From contig NW_027183520.1 in assembly GCF_041296385.1 (NCBI RefSeq), positions 186,001 through 250,000 on the forward strand: a DNA stretch of 64,000 nucleotides. Reading direction: 5' to 3'. Below the pieces are notes generated by a model. That model searched no databases, was not told the DNA's origin, and worked only from the letters and a program-made list of their open reading frames with translations. A program made the translations under genes and the position numbers. Shown here in pieces: positions 33,590 through 45,455 of the stretch (positions are counted from its first letter, which is position 1; every line of letters begins with the position of its first letter). The DNA comes from Aphelocoma coerulescens. Lineage: Eukaryota; Chordata; Aves; Passeriformes; Corvidae.

Positions 33590-34120
33590 GGGGTTCCTAA
33601 CCATAAGGTATCTATCCCATGATCTTTTGCGCCAAAAAGATTGTCGCTGTATCTTTAGGTTTGGCAGCCGGGAAACCTTGGGGAGGATGGAGGGCTTTGC
33701 TTTAGGGCACGTGTTTTTAAAGGCTGCCCAGGCAGCCGCACATCGTGCAAAAGGTGTACGCTCTGGGTGAGACTTACGGCAATCCTGGAATTCAGTGACT
33801 GTGGTGTAAAACTGCCTGCTTCCCTTCCGCCGGCGGATCACGGCAGTCGCTTGCGTGGTTGCTGCGGGAGCTTTTGTGCATTCGGCTTCGGGACTTTGCT
33901 AGGCTGCAATTCGGCAATGGGATCGAATGTGCCTGCTTTCCCTGCCTCCCTGCCGCTCGGGAACGCACAGACGGTGCACGGTGTTCCGCCTGGAGCCGGG
34001 CTGTGCCCGCCGTGCCCTGAGTGCCCGGGCAATCGCTCCCTCGGCTCCGTTGTGTCCGAGCTGCCGCTGCCCCCGCCCCGCTGAGGGTCCAAGCGTCCAA
34101 GCGCCCCGCTGAGGGTCCAC
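33590..34120. other. GC-rich intergenic segment, nothing recognised
   Basis: No family or splice-bounded exon could be supported. Near 34,080-34,120 a short motif (CCGCTGAGGGTCCA) is duplicated just before the ERV pol remnant. Confidence 0.45.
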
Positions 34121-34980
34121 ATCTCAGATTTTTCCATAATTGCCGGACCTCTTTATGACTTGTTGAGAAAAGGGTAAAATGGGAATGGAGTGCTTCTCAA
34201 GAAGAAGCATTGCAATTGTTGGTTTTTGAAGCAACAGCTCACCAAGCCCTGGGCCCTATTCACCCTACAGATCCTTTCCAGGTGGAATGGGGATTTGCCT
34301 CCTCAGGGCTGTCAGTACACATATGGCAGCGGGGTCCTGAGGGTCCGACGAGGCCTGTAGGTTTTTACTCCTGTGGCTTCAAAGATGCTGAAAAAAGATA
34401 CACTACCGGGGAGAAAGGATTGCTTGTGGTTAGCTTAGCTCTCCTAGAAGTGGAGAAGATTGCACAACAACAACCAATTGTTTTGAGAGGCCCTTTCAAA
34501 GTTATTAAGGCAGTCTCTACTGGGACCCCCCCACCTGACGGGGTGGCCCAGAGGGCCTCAGGAAGGGAGTGGTATGCTCAGATTGAACATTATTGTAGCG
34601 TCTTCTCAGTAACTGAAGGAGCTGTAAAAGATCTGGCAATCCAACAGACTGAAAACTTGGGTAGCAGCAAGGACAAACCTGCCTCAGCCATTAAAGTAGC
34701 CCCTCCTTTTTCCCCTGAACAGTCAGCAAATTCTTGGTTTACAGATGCTTCTGCCAAGCGAGAAGGAAAGGTGTGGAAATACAAGGCTGTAGCCCTGCAC
34801 ACCTCCTCAGGTGAAGGAATTATCACAGAGGGGAAGGCAGCGCCCAAGCTGGCGAGCTGAGAGCTGTTTGGAGTGTTTTCCAACGTGAGGCACAGAATAC
34901 TTCTCCTGTCTGTATCTACACCGATTCCTATGCTGTGTTTAAGGGATGGACTGAGTGGTTTCCTTTTTGGTAGCAAAATG
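34121..34980 (+). pseudogene. ERV pol remnant (RT thumb/connection and RNase H)
   Basis: Unlike the 23-32 kb provirus, this is an isolated pol piece without LTRs. The first open stretch resembles the RT thumb (ending PLYDLLRKG), then a stop and frameshift near 34,174, then a longer open stretch to 34,860 covering the connection and the start of RNase H (SWFTDAS, near 34,735). A second frame change near 34,850 moves the reading to a frame containing YTDSYAVF near 34,920. It stops at 34,972. At least two frame changes and truncation at both ends make it nonfunctional. It is probably from an older avian ERV lineage; the exact class is uncertain. Confidence 0.8.
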
Positions 34981-35014
34981 ATTGGGAAGTTAACAGATTA
35001 ATGTGAAACCAACA

Positions 35015-35702
<688 letters not shown>

Positions 35703-35759
35703 TTCTGCAGTGCATAAACTAAGGAAAAAAGTCAATCTCTACTTCCCATTAGCAGCAAT

Positions 35760-35995
35760 GTTTGGACCCTTCCCGGCAAGCTGGGCTTCAGCACAGGGAA
35801 TGGTTTCTCCAGGAGGCAAACGTTGAGGAATCACGAAAGCCCCCCCACACCCTTCCTCCTCTCTCCCTTAGCTTCAGCTATCTGAGCTGGAGTCATACGG
35901 TATGGAACATCCCCTTGGCTAATTGGGGTCAGCTGGCCTGCTTGTGTTCCCTGCCAGGATCTTCTAAATGCTGCTGCTCCCTTTAGCTCTTGGAC
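35760..35995 (-). mobile_element. Avian ERV LTR fragment
   Basis: Minus-strand sequence containing AGCCAAGGGGATGTTCCATA, followed by a CCCCC-rich stretch, resembles a very common avian ERV LTR type. It lacks clear ends, primer site or TATA and is probably degraded. Recognised from general familiarity only. Confidence 0.5.
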
Positions 35996-37336
35996 ACCTA
36001 CTGACACAGAGCTGGGAAAAAACATCCCCTGGCCGCCAGCTTACAAGGTGAGTTACGCCAAAGTAAGAGCTCTGTGGGAAATCTCTATCCATGCCCATCC
36101 TTTTAATCCATCTGTGCACATAGGGGCTGCCCATAGATGTGTCTGGTATCTGAAGAAGGAGTGCACAAGCACCGGGACTGACACTTTCCCTCTCCATGTG
36201 CGTTCCACAGCTATGGGTACACAGACGTGATGGAAAGCCTGGTACAGCCAGAGCCTTCTGTCCCTGCAGAAGGGAGCGCGGCGGGTGGGGGCGGTTGGCG
36301 GGCAGCGAGCCCCGGACAGCGGGCGAGATCCGGCTCCACAGCTGCCAGGCCCCGCTAAGGCTCCATGCCGGCTCCTCGGCAACAGCAAAGACCTTCAGCC
36401 GTGTCACTGCCCAGAGGGGCAGTGCTGGCCCGGCCGCACAGCTCCTTTTCCCCACAAGTTGCAGGAGGTGAGAACGCAACACTTGCAAACACCGACTGCG
36501 AGCCACAGCGCCGGCTGCGCACCATGAACCTCAGCTCTGGGACCACTGTCTGCCCCAAGCTCCGGGGGATGCAGTGGGAGCCGGGCTGGGCTCTGCCCTG
36601 GGGCCATCCTCCAGGGACAGCTGCAGACAGGGAGCATTTTAGTTGCCACCAAGAGCCCAGCCACGCGTGGAGGGGAGCCGGTGCAGGTGCGGCCTGCGCT
36701 GTTGCCTGCTGTGCTCTGGGGCTGCTGCTCCCCGCAGAGGGAACTGCACTGGCGTGCCAGAGGAGACAAAGAAGCTTCAGCTTAAGCCAAACTGAGCTGG
36801 GTGGCTGGGCTGGCAGGAGTGGGGAGGGTCAAGGGCATTCACAGAGCTCATCCTGCTGGAAGGACGAGGAAAAGGGGCAGTGGGAAGCTAACAGTGAGGA
36901 GAGCTGAGGCCTGGAGGGCAGCTCTTGAATGACACTCAGGTCTCACCGGACCTCTGAGACATTGCTGTTCTTCTGCCAGTGACAGGATGAGTCCCTAAAC
37001 CCGGGGCTCGCTCCTCCTCGTGGTCAAAGGCATCAAGGAAGGCTACAGTGCGACAGAGACTGCCCTGAGCTGGCAACTCACTGGGGGAAAAGAGGGAGCA
37101 CTTGTGAAGTAAAAGGCAGGCGGGGCAGAGAACTGTTCAGAGAAGGGCTGAGCTAAAGCTTGAGCAAGCTGAGAAATGTCATTTGGGGTCATCCCAGATT
37201 GATTTCATTTCACAAGTTATTGAACAAGTTTATTTTGGGGGCGGGGGGGGTGTCATGTTTTCCCCTGGAGGCGTGCACTCTGCAGGCTTGAGCTGCGTTG
37301 CCGAAATGCTCGAGCACGTCTCTGCTGCGGCTCACA
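35996..37336. other. GC-rich intergenic segment, no gene recognised
   Basis: Scattered short ORFs on both strands and no supported exon. The G-run near 37,238-37,250 is a short homopolymer tract. Confidence 0.5.
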
Positions 37337-38600
37337 CCGGTTCTTCTTTGGCTTCTTCCGGCCCGGTGCTGAGCCGCAGCAGAGCCCTGGCGGAGCCCAG
37401 AGCAGCCTCAGCATCCACAGAGCCCGGCTGCAAGGAGAGAAAGCAGAAACCGCCCGTCACTTGAAGGCTGCTGTCCCCCTTGTCCCAGCCGCCCGCGGTG
37501 CCCAGGCCGTGCTGGCCGCGCTCAGAGCGGAGCCCGAAGCCGCCCGTCACTGCTGCCTTTGGCAGGAGAGCAGGATGGCAGGACACGTGCCACCGCCCGC
37601 AGCCAGCCGTGGCAGATCCACCTCCTCAGCAGCTGCCCAGAGCGGGATGCTCCTGTGCTCGCTGCCATCTCCCAAAAGCCCTTATCCCAGCCGTGCCAAG
37701 AAGACGGGGACCCACCGCACGCCACCCGCCGCCGGAAGAAAAGCTGCTCCCAAGCGATGTCCTCGGCCTTCTCCAAGGCCCCGTCCCATCCACGCCGCAG
37801 CTGGTCCCAAGCACTTCCCGTTCCAGACTGGACACCACCTACAACGCTTCCTTTAAGGAAAACCAACAACAAATTAATGAAAAGGGATTACAGACAAAAA
37901 GGAGAAACAAGAAAAAAGGTAAAAAGTCTTCTCTCTGTCGGGGGCCTGAGGAAGGCCCAACCTTCCCTACATGCTGGGGAAAAACCCACCCTCGGGCGAG
38001 GGAAGCCCACACTTTCTCCCCTCCCCCCCGCACTGATCCCCAACAGGCACAGCGAGCCCAAAGCAAACAAGCGGAGTGGAGCAGCCCAAGCCCTTCCTTT
38101 CCTGCAAAACAAAGCAGCCCGTGCACAGCTCCTGGAGTGCCACCTCTGCTCCTGCCATGGGGGCTTGTTTGTGTCGGGCTGGCTGCCCCAGCCCCAGCCC
38201 CAGCCCGGGGAGCAGTGGGTGGTGGGGGCTGTTGGCAGGGCCAGGGGCCAACTCCCATTTCCTAAGCACCCCAGCCCATCCCGCCCGCCCTGCCGAAAAG
38301 CAGCTTGGCAGCCGGCTGAAGAATTAGTTGCATCCGCCCCAGCCAAGGGGGGAACCTTTGCTTCCCGGCCAGGCCGTGCAATGCCCAAATCCGGGAGCAT
38401 CCCCCTGGCTGTGGACTCATCTGTAAATTCGCTGTGGAGCCTGGCTTTGAAGAAGGTGCCAGAATCGAAGCCCATCATCTTCAGCTTGCCGGTGGCCAGG
38501 TCGAGGAAGAGCTTGCCATCCTTGACGTCGTCCTCCATGTCTCCAGCAGCAGCAGGAGTACAGCTTCTCCAGGGGCTCCTTCTTCCCTGCGGCTGAGAGC
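37337..38600 (-). pseudogene. PIM-like kinase pseudogene (3' half)
   Basis: A decayed tandem copy of the neighbouring PIM-like gene, in the same orientation. The segment at 38,421-38,590 corresponds to the 3' part of the catalytic exon: it keeps LDLATGKLK, but the DFG position reads GFD, and the splice donor GTGAGTC is changed to ATGAGTC (38,414-38,420). The segment at about 37,719-37,860 resembles the next exon (DIAWEQLFFRRRV) with frame damage. A possible last exon lies near 37,337-37,436 but is weak. The introns also align with those of the intact gene (for example GCTGCCCCAGCCCCAGC near 38,183 and 39,836), so this is a DNA-level duplication, not a retrocopy. No first exon or Gly-rich loop is seen. 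Confidence 0.75.
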
Positions 38601-38862
38601 AGGCTGTCAGTGCCCCACCCAGGGCCCCGGCTGTCAGTGAAGCAGGACAAGCAAAAGCAGCTTGCACGGAGGCCACCAGTGCTGGGAAGAGCAGCTCAGC
38701 GCCAGCACAAGGGCTGCGGGTCCCCATCTGACGACCCCTGCGCAGCGATACAGGCAGGGCAAAAAAGCCTGCGTTTCTTGGCTTCTTCTGGCCAAGGCAC
38801 GTGTGGAGCTGTAACTTACTGGCTCCCTGGATCAAAGTGTGCCTGTGGCTCTCTCCCTTCTT

Positions 38863-41418
38863 CTATGGATGATGAATATCCTGCAGCCAAGGATCACACG
38901 ACAGGTCTTCTAATGAGGGCCTGTCCAAGGAGTGCAGGGACAGACACCATCTGATCAGTTCCTTGCAGTCTGTGGGGAGAAACCAGAAAGCGCCGGTCAG
39001 TTGCAGAAGGCTCCTGTCCGCTTTGCCCCACTATTGCCATGCCCAGGCCATGCCATGGGGGCTCCGAGCTGTGCCTGAACTTTCCCATCCATTCTTTGTT
39101 TTGGAGGAGAGCAGGAGAGCGGGGCATGTGCCACCTCCTCGGCACCTGCCAGAGCGGGATGCTCATGAGCCCGCTGCTGTCTCCCAGTACTGCAATTCCC
39201 CCCGTGCCGCAGGGATGAGCATCCACCTTGAGAGAGCCGTTCTGGGAGCGACAGCTGGCCCCAGCTGATGTTCCGGCCCTTCGGGAACGGGTGCCGCCCG
39301 CAGACCATCTGGTGCAGCACGATGCCCAGGGACCAGACGGTAGCTGCCTCGCTGTAGTACCAGCCAAAATGGGTCCATTCCGGGGGGCTGTACGATGGTG
39401 TTCCTACGGAATAGAGAGGCACTTCATTAGCGGGATGCTGCCTGCTCCCGGAGCCTCGCCCCAGCATCCCTGGGCACGCGGGGCCGCACCAGTGGCACGC
39501 GGCATGACCCGCTGCCCTCTCGCCAGCGCCTGTGACTTGTGGACAAACTGGGGGTTGTAAAAGAAGCCACCGGTGTCACAAGAGGGCAGCGGAAGCCCTG
39601 GCAAGGCCCGAGCATTCCATGCAAAGGGAAAACCCGCTCAGTGCCGGGGGTGGGAAAACCATGCCTTCACCCTCCCTGCCTGCATTGCCCCAAAAAAACA
39701 TTCTGAAGCCAAGGCAAACAAGGCGAGCTGAGCAGTCCAAGCCGGTTCTCGCCTGCACACCAAACCGGCGGGTGCACAGCTTCTGGCCCCCCCCTCTCTG
39801 CTACCCCCACCCACGGGTGTGTTTTTGTCACACTGGCTGCCCCAGCCCCAGCGCCAGTCCTGGGCAGAGTGGCTGGCAAAGGCTGCCAGCAGGGCTGGAA
39901 GATGGCCCCCCCGGCCACCCGCACTCAAAAGCAACTGGGCTGAAAACTCGGTCCCATGACTGGCATCAAAAGGGAGAATCCCCGCTGCCACAGCCAGGTT
40001 GGGCCGCGAGATGCCGGCACCGGGAGCCTACCCCGGCGAGGACTCACCTGCAAAGCTGGTGTAGGCTGTGTCTTGCAGGTAGGTGCCGCAGCCAAAGTCA
40101 ATCAATTTGGCCTGGCCCGTGGCCAGGTCAACCAGGATGTTCTCTGGTTTCAGGTCCCTGTGAAGGACCCCGCAGCTGGTGCAGTGCCGCACGGCCTCCA
40201 GGACCTGGCGGAACAGCTCCCGTGCCACCTCCTCGGACAGGAAGCCCCGCGCTCGAATGAAATGGAGCAGGTCCTGAGACTGCTCCGGCCGCTCCATCAC
40301 CAGCACCACGTTGCTGGGGAGCTCGAGCCACTCGAGGAGCTGCACCACACCAGGGAAGCCGGTGGACACCTTGTCCAGCAGCACGACCTCGAGTGGTGCG
40401 CTGGTGCCGTTGGGCTGCGGGAGGAGCACGATGCCGTCAGTGGGGCTGATGCCGTGCCAGGGCTCGGGAAGCCCTCGCCCAGCCCGGGATGCTCTGCGCC
40501 CTCCGCTGCCCCCACGCCCGCTCTCCCCCGAGGCGTCCTGGCGCCTTCCACCCTCCCGGGCCTCGGCTTATCCCCGCCCGTCATGCCCCGCCTTCTCCCG
40601 CTGCCCACCACCCCCACCCCACCCCCCCCCGCTCACTCACCAGCTCGCCCCAATGACGGATGCGGGTCCGTGGCACCCATTTGATGGCCACCTGCAAGCC
40701 AAGGGGAGCGGCGGGCTGAGCTCGCCGCCCGCCCTGCCGAGCCCCATCCTCCTTCTCCTGCGCCCTCCTCCGCCCCCCTCCTCCTGCGCCCGCCGCCGGC
40801 CCCGCCACTCACCGGGGCGCCGTCCGAGAGCCGCGTGGCCGCGAAGACGCTGCCGAAGCCGCCGCGCCCCAGCAGCGAGCCCTCCAGGTAGCGCTCCCTT
40901 AGGCCCTGCAGCGCATTCCCTGCCGGCGAGACGCGGCTGTCAGCGCTCGGCCCGGGGCCAGGAACGGCCGCCGGGCGCTCCTCAACCGCCCCGGGCCGGG
41001 TATCCCCAGATGTTGCCTCTTTCGAAGGGGACACCGGCGGCTCGGGGGCGGGGGCCGCGCTGCCGAGCGGAAGAGCTCGGACCGGGGAAGACGCCGCGGA
41101 CGCGGCGGGAGCGGCCGCGCCGTCTGTCTCCTCGGCGGGTCCCGGGAGGAGCGGGGGCCGGGGCCGGGGCCGGGGCCGGGGCCGGGGCCGGGGCCTGGGC
41201 CGGGCCAGCCGGGGCCGGGCCAGCCGGGGCCGGGCCAGCCGGAGCCAGAGGCTAACAGTGCTGCCCAAGAGGCAGGCACTGATGCCCGCCCAGCGGCGCC
41301 ACCGCCAGTAGGGCAAGAGCCGGGCGGAGGCGAGACCGCGGCGGGACGCCCGGGGGCGGGGAGGGCGCAGTCCCGCCCGGGGCCGGGGGCGGGCCGGGGG
41401 CATGGCCCCGCCTGGCAT
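38863..41418 (-). CDS. PIM-like serine/threonine kinase (five coding exons, 435 aa)
   Basis: Minus-strand exons 41418-40813, 40691-40641, 40414-40048, 39403-39227 and 38969-38863 give 1308 bp in frame. The internal sizes 51, 367 and 177 bp follow the PIM plan as I know it. Splice sites are GT-AG, with a weak donor GTGGAT after exon 4. Kinase signatures: GRGGFGSV loop (about 184-191), VAIK lysine (206), PIM-type hinge ERPE (260-263), HRDLKPEN (304-311), DFG (325-327), YSPPEW in the activation segment. All catalytic residues are present, so an active, constitutively folded kinase is likely. About 175 residues precede the kinase domain, many more than in mammalian PIM1 (about 313 aa overall), and are Pro/Arg/Ala-rich. 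The start at 41,418 is the first ATG of a run of two (the other at 41,403); the frame is also open further upstream. Substrates unknown; PIM kinases promote survival and growth. Confidence 0.9.
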
Positions 41419-42150
41419 GGGGAGAGGGAGGCCGCGGAAGGGGCGGAGGGGGTGGAGCACTGAAGGGAGAGCGGGACAGGGGATGCGGGACACTGGGAGA
41501 AGGAGAGGAGGAACAGGAAAAGGAACGCAGAGGGTCTGGAAGAACCGCTGCTCCTGTATTGCTCTTCTGCTGCTGCCGCTGCTGCCGCTGCTGCCGCTGC
41601 CGCCGCTGCCGCTGAAGCGCTGGGAGCGTTGGTCCGCGTGTCCGTGTGTCTGTTGCCCGGGTGTCCGTTTTTCCCCCGCGCGCCCCACGGCCGAGCCCCG
41701 CGCGCCCCGGGCCAGCACGGGCCGCTCCGGGGCCGAAGCGGAGTCCCGGAGCATCTCTTCCTCCCGCAGCCGCGCCAAACGCACCGTCTTGTTTAGCTTC
41801 TTCTTCACCAGATTGTAACTCTTCCTTGCGGCAATCTTGCAACTTGCCCCTGCTGCTGCTGGCTCGCCCCGCGCCGCGGTCTCTTGCTCGCGAGCAACCA
41901 AAGCGCTGTCCGCGCTTTTCGCCTGGAGCAGAGCAAAGTGCTGAATGAGGAGCCTGCCAGCGCCAGGCAGAGGCAGCCCCGTGGGAGGGCAGAGCAGGAC
42001 GTGAGGAGGGAGACGTGCAGACCCTGCGCGGTGCAGCGCTGCTCCCCGGCCGCTCGGCGTGGGCAGTGCGAGCGGCGGGGCCGTGCCCGGCGCGGTGCCC
42101 TCGTCGCCAGGGCTGTTGCTGTTTTCTTGTCCGGTTCCAGGTGAAAATCG
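40430..42150. promoter_or_regulatory. CpG-rich island over the kinase 5' end
   Basis: GC- and CpG-dense from exon 2 through at least 700 bp upstream of the chosen ATG. The minus-strand kinase promoter most likely lies within about 41,420-42,150. No TATA box was seen at a clear position. A (GCTGCC)n tract lies at about 41,571-41,612. Confidence 0.6.
41160..41242. repeat. GGGGCC-type repeat in kinase exon 1
   Basis: Tandem CCGGGG and GGCCAGCCGGGGCCG units that encode the Arg-Pro and Leu-Ala-Arg-Pro repeats of the kinase N-terminus on the minus strand. Unit length is a multiple of three, so copy number can change without a frameshift. Confidence 0.85.
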
Positions 42151-44010
42151 GAGACTGCCGATAGGAGGCTTCAAATAAAAGAATGGAAACACTCTTTTTG
42201 CTGAGTTCTGATGCCGGTCCAATAGAGCAGCTAAGCTCTCAGCTGTTTGCCTCCTCCCTGCCAATCCAGCACTTTCAGCCTGGAGCAAAGGCCCTCTCTG
42301 CAAAGAAACTGCTGGCTGGTTTCCTTCTCCTGCTGTTCATTGACACAGGTAGAAAAGCAGACTAGTTTGGATGCTGAGTCTGTCCAAACAGACAGTGAGC
42401 TTTGCCATGTGAAGCCAAGACACGGAGTCTTGAGCCCTGCGACAGTGTCATGGGAATCGCCTTTGTTGCTGCTGCTGTCTATTGTCACTGCTGAGGGTGC
42501 AGTCCCATGGGAGCACATGCCCTGTCTCTAGAAGCCAGAGCCGATCAAGGCACTGGGCTCTAAAATCTTCCCTTGGCAGGCTTCTGGGGTCTCCAGCATT
42601 GCTTTCAAAGCCAAACAGGGAGAAGGCAAGCTGTGTGTAGCTCTTGGTATTGTAGAGTGTCTCAAACTTGCTAAGTCCTAGGTGTTTGAGGTAAGATCAG
42701 TTTGGAAGGACTGTGAGGTAGAACTAGTGCAAGACAGAAAAGGGGAGCATAGAAGGGAAGCAATTAATAGTATACGGGAACATCTTGGGTTGTTTCTTTC
42801 CGTTTGCATGTCCCTTCTGGGAAGCTGTTTTGCTTTTGCAAGAATCTTGTCCACAGTGATGTTTGCTCTTTTCAAGACCCTTTCCTGGAGACCGAGCTGG
42901 AGCTCCTGTCACAAGATGTGCCATCACATGCAGCTTCTCTTGGCTTGCCACACTGTGCGTGCAGCAGGACTCTTGCAGCAAAGCAGGACCAAGGTTTTGA
43001 GAGCTTGACAACTTGTTCTTTCTCCTCCTGGTGGACTAGCGAGTTGTGCCGTGGGTAAGGTTTTCGTCGTTACTGTTGTAGGCTAAGGAAACAGGAGGAG
43101 GGGGTAGCAGCAATTGTTAGGCTGGCTGAATGGAGAGAAAGAATCTCCGGAGCCTGCAGCCAGAAGTGGAGAGCTGGGGGCTAATCCTTCCAAGCTCTCA
43201 GTGGACATCTTGCAAGTGAGCTGGACTGTGAAAATGGTCTGACAGAGGCAGTTGGTTTCTGAGTTCAGCGTAGATACTTGCACATCTGGTGCGTTGGTGC
43301 TCAAATCGAGAGTGCAATCGGTTCACAGGAAGCAGCAGAAGAAGCTGGAGCCCGCCGAGCAGGCGACTGAAAGAATCTGCAAAGGAGAAATGCGGGAAAT
43401 GACTTGGTGTACCTTGCCTGGAAGAAGGGTAGTTTTTTCGAATAATTCCTAATCCGTTCCCTTGGCTTTTGACTTTCTTAACAAGGCCATTTGCATCCCC
43501 GATTCAGCACGAAGCGAGAGGCCCGGGCTTACGGAAGTGCGCCAAAGATTCCTCCGCAGTGACGCTCAGGTGGAAAGAGGAGCGGGGCGCCTGAGCAGCC
43601 TCCGGGGAAGCATCCCGCGAGGTGCAATTTGCGCCGTGCTGGGAGAGGAGGAGGGGGAGAAGGATGGGCCTTGCGTAGCAGCAGCAGCAGCAGCAGCAAG
43701 TTTGGGCCGCAGGACATTGGGCCTGCGCCGCTGCCCCACAATGGGCGGGCGTGTTCCCGGGGCTGCGGCCCTGGCACCGCGTCCGCTGAGCTGCCGACGC
43801 TGCGGGAGCTCCCCGGGCTGGGCTCGGGTTCCCGCTGGGACTGGGCAGCAGGCTGTGCTCTCACTGTGGTCAGCAGCAGCGGGACGTACCTCTGGACATC
43901 CACGTCTCCTGCTGCTGGGAAGAAGCAATGAAGCGAGTGCAGAAGTTCTGCTTCCTCTTTCTCCCGGTGGATTTTTTTGTTTCATTCCACACTCCAGAGG
44001 CAATTTCTGT
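42151..44010. other. Intergenic, no gene recognised
   Basis: Several short ORFs, with GC-rich sequence at about 43,500-43,920 that contains a CAG run near 43,677-43,697. A possible plus-strand exon with a donor-like ACAGGTAGAAA near 42,346 cannot be supported by any protein match. It may hold the upstream end of the RNF-like remnant or a second promoter. Confidence 0.4.
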
Positions 44011-44024
44011 GCTGGCCTCTGGCA

Positions 44025-44340
44025 GCTGATTCTATTTCAAGAGCACCAGCAACAGGGCTGTGTTTGAGCGCTGTGAATGTGGCCTGTATGGCTTTCATTC
44101 TCCTCGACTTTTTGCTTATAGACCTGTGAACATTTCAAGATCTGCTAATCAGGATGCCTGCAACAAAACATCTGAATTGCCCATCAGAAAAGCACTGTGG
44201 CTAGCACCGATCAAAAGAGGCAATTGCAGTTTTTCAGATAAAATTCAAGTGGCAACCAGAAGAGGGGGAAGAGCAGCCATGATCTGTAATTCCCAAGGCA
44301 AATGCAAGAAAAGCCTCCTGCTGTCACCTGAGGATGAGTG
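44025..44340 (+). pseudogene. PA-domain E3 ubiquitin ligase remnant (RNF128/133/148-like)
   Basis: An open stretch containing CECGLYGFHSP, DACN, LWLAPIKRGNCSFSDKI and VATRRGG matches the protease-associated (PA) domain of the PA-TM-RING ligases (RNF128/GRAIL, RNF133, RNF148): the CxxGLYG motif, the ACN motif and the 'W-L-A-x-I-x-R-G-x-C-x-F' core are in the right order and spacing. The frame is closed by stops upstream (near 44,027) and at 44,339, before the rest of the PA domain, the membrane helix and the RING. It is probably a pseudogene fragment or one exon of a broken gene. Without introns in the piece, a retrocopy is possible. Confidence 0.65.
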
Positions 44341-44847
44341 AAACGGTGCTGGGAACAGTGCTGGAACCCGATCCTTTCTTTCTCTGAAGGTTGCATCAGG
44401 GCAGCACAGCCGGGCTCTGAGGAATCAGGTCTGTTTGTGGCTGATTGTGTCTCTAGTCCAGAAATTCACCGGGAAAAACCTCTTGGGAAGCCGAGGCACA
44501 AGCAGGTGGGAAGGGGCTGGCGCTGCTGCTGCTCTTGGCCAGGAGCCCCGGCTGTGCCGGTACAGGGCCCACTGCGCGGTGGCTCCTGCTGCTGCCAGAG
44601 CTGGGCGGGTCTCAGGGACCGGGAATGGACACGGGGGACAGCAAAGGCTGTGGGGGGCTGCAGCGATGTTCACACATGGGCCAGCGCCAGCACAGAGCTT
44701 CAGCCCCGCAATTATCCCAGAGGGAAATGCTGGGGAAAGGCTCCATTTCAGCTTTCCTTTACTCATCACTGTGAAGTGACCAAAATAAAAGGAGAACAAG
44801 CAGAGCCCGATCTCTTCTCCTTCGGAAGGAGTCCCACGCCTTGGGCT
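44341..44847. other. Intergenic, nothing recognised
   Basis: Short ORFs only. The G-rich stretch near 44,575-44,680 has no recognised role. Confidence 0.45.
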
Positions 44848-45122
44848 GTGAGAGGCCATGAGGGTTTGTTAGGGGCTGTGAAGGGTCATGAGGAGTCGTG
44901 AGGGGCCGTGAGGGGCCATGAGGGGCCGTGAGGGGCCATGCGGGGCCGTGAGGTGCTGTGAGGGGCCATGAGAGATTGTTAGGGGCTGTGAGGGGCCATG
45001 AGGGGCCATGAACTGTGAGGGACTGTGAGCTGCCATGAGGGGCCCTGGGGAGCTGTGAGGGGCATTGAGGGGTCATGAGGGGCTGTGAGGGGCCTTGAGG
45101 GGCCATAAGGGTCTCTTAGAGG
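44848..45122. repeat. Minisatellite with a 10-bp core
   Basis: Many imperfect copies of TGAGGGGCCR, often as pairs (GAGGGGCCGTGAGGGGCCAT). The units drift gradually into the 37-bp repeat that follows. Confidence 0.9.
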
Positions 45123-45455
45123 CTGTTGGAGGCCAGGCGCCTCATGGAACCAAGGGTCAGTTATGACACTGTGCAAGCAAGGAGATCATGGTTGACAGTA
45201 CAGAACTTCATGGAACCACAGGCCCATTGTTACACAGCAGGGCCGCAGAAGCAAGGAGATCATTGTGACACTACACAACCTCATGGAATCAAGGCGTCCA
45301 TGTTACGCTACTGAACCTCATGGAGCCAAGGGTCCATTGTGACACTGCAGACCCAAGGAGACTGTTGCTGACAGTACGAAAGTTCATGGAACCAAAAGTC
45401 CATTGTGACATCGTGGGGCCTCATGGAAGTGTGGAGACCATTATGACACTTTGTT
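45123..45455. repeat. Minisatellite of about 37-45 bp, block 1
   Basis: Repeats of CATGGAACCAAGGGTCCATT plus GTGACACTG with a spacer of AAGGAGA type. Plus orientation, same motif family as 46,265-47,160. Confidence 0.88.

Noticed and set aside
40633..42303. 556-codon minus-strand frame extending the kinase far upstream
   Set aside because: The frame is open because the sequence is a CpG island with few stops. The ATG at 41,418 gives a coherent start, and splicing would remove the sequence after 40,813.
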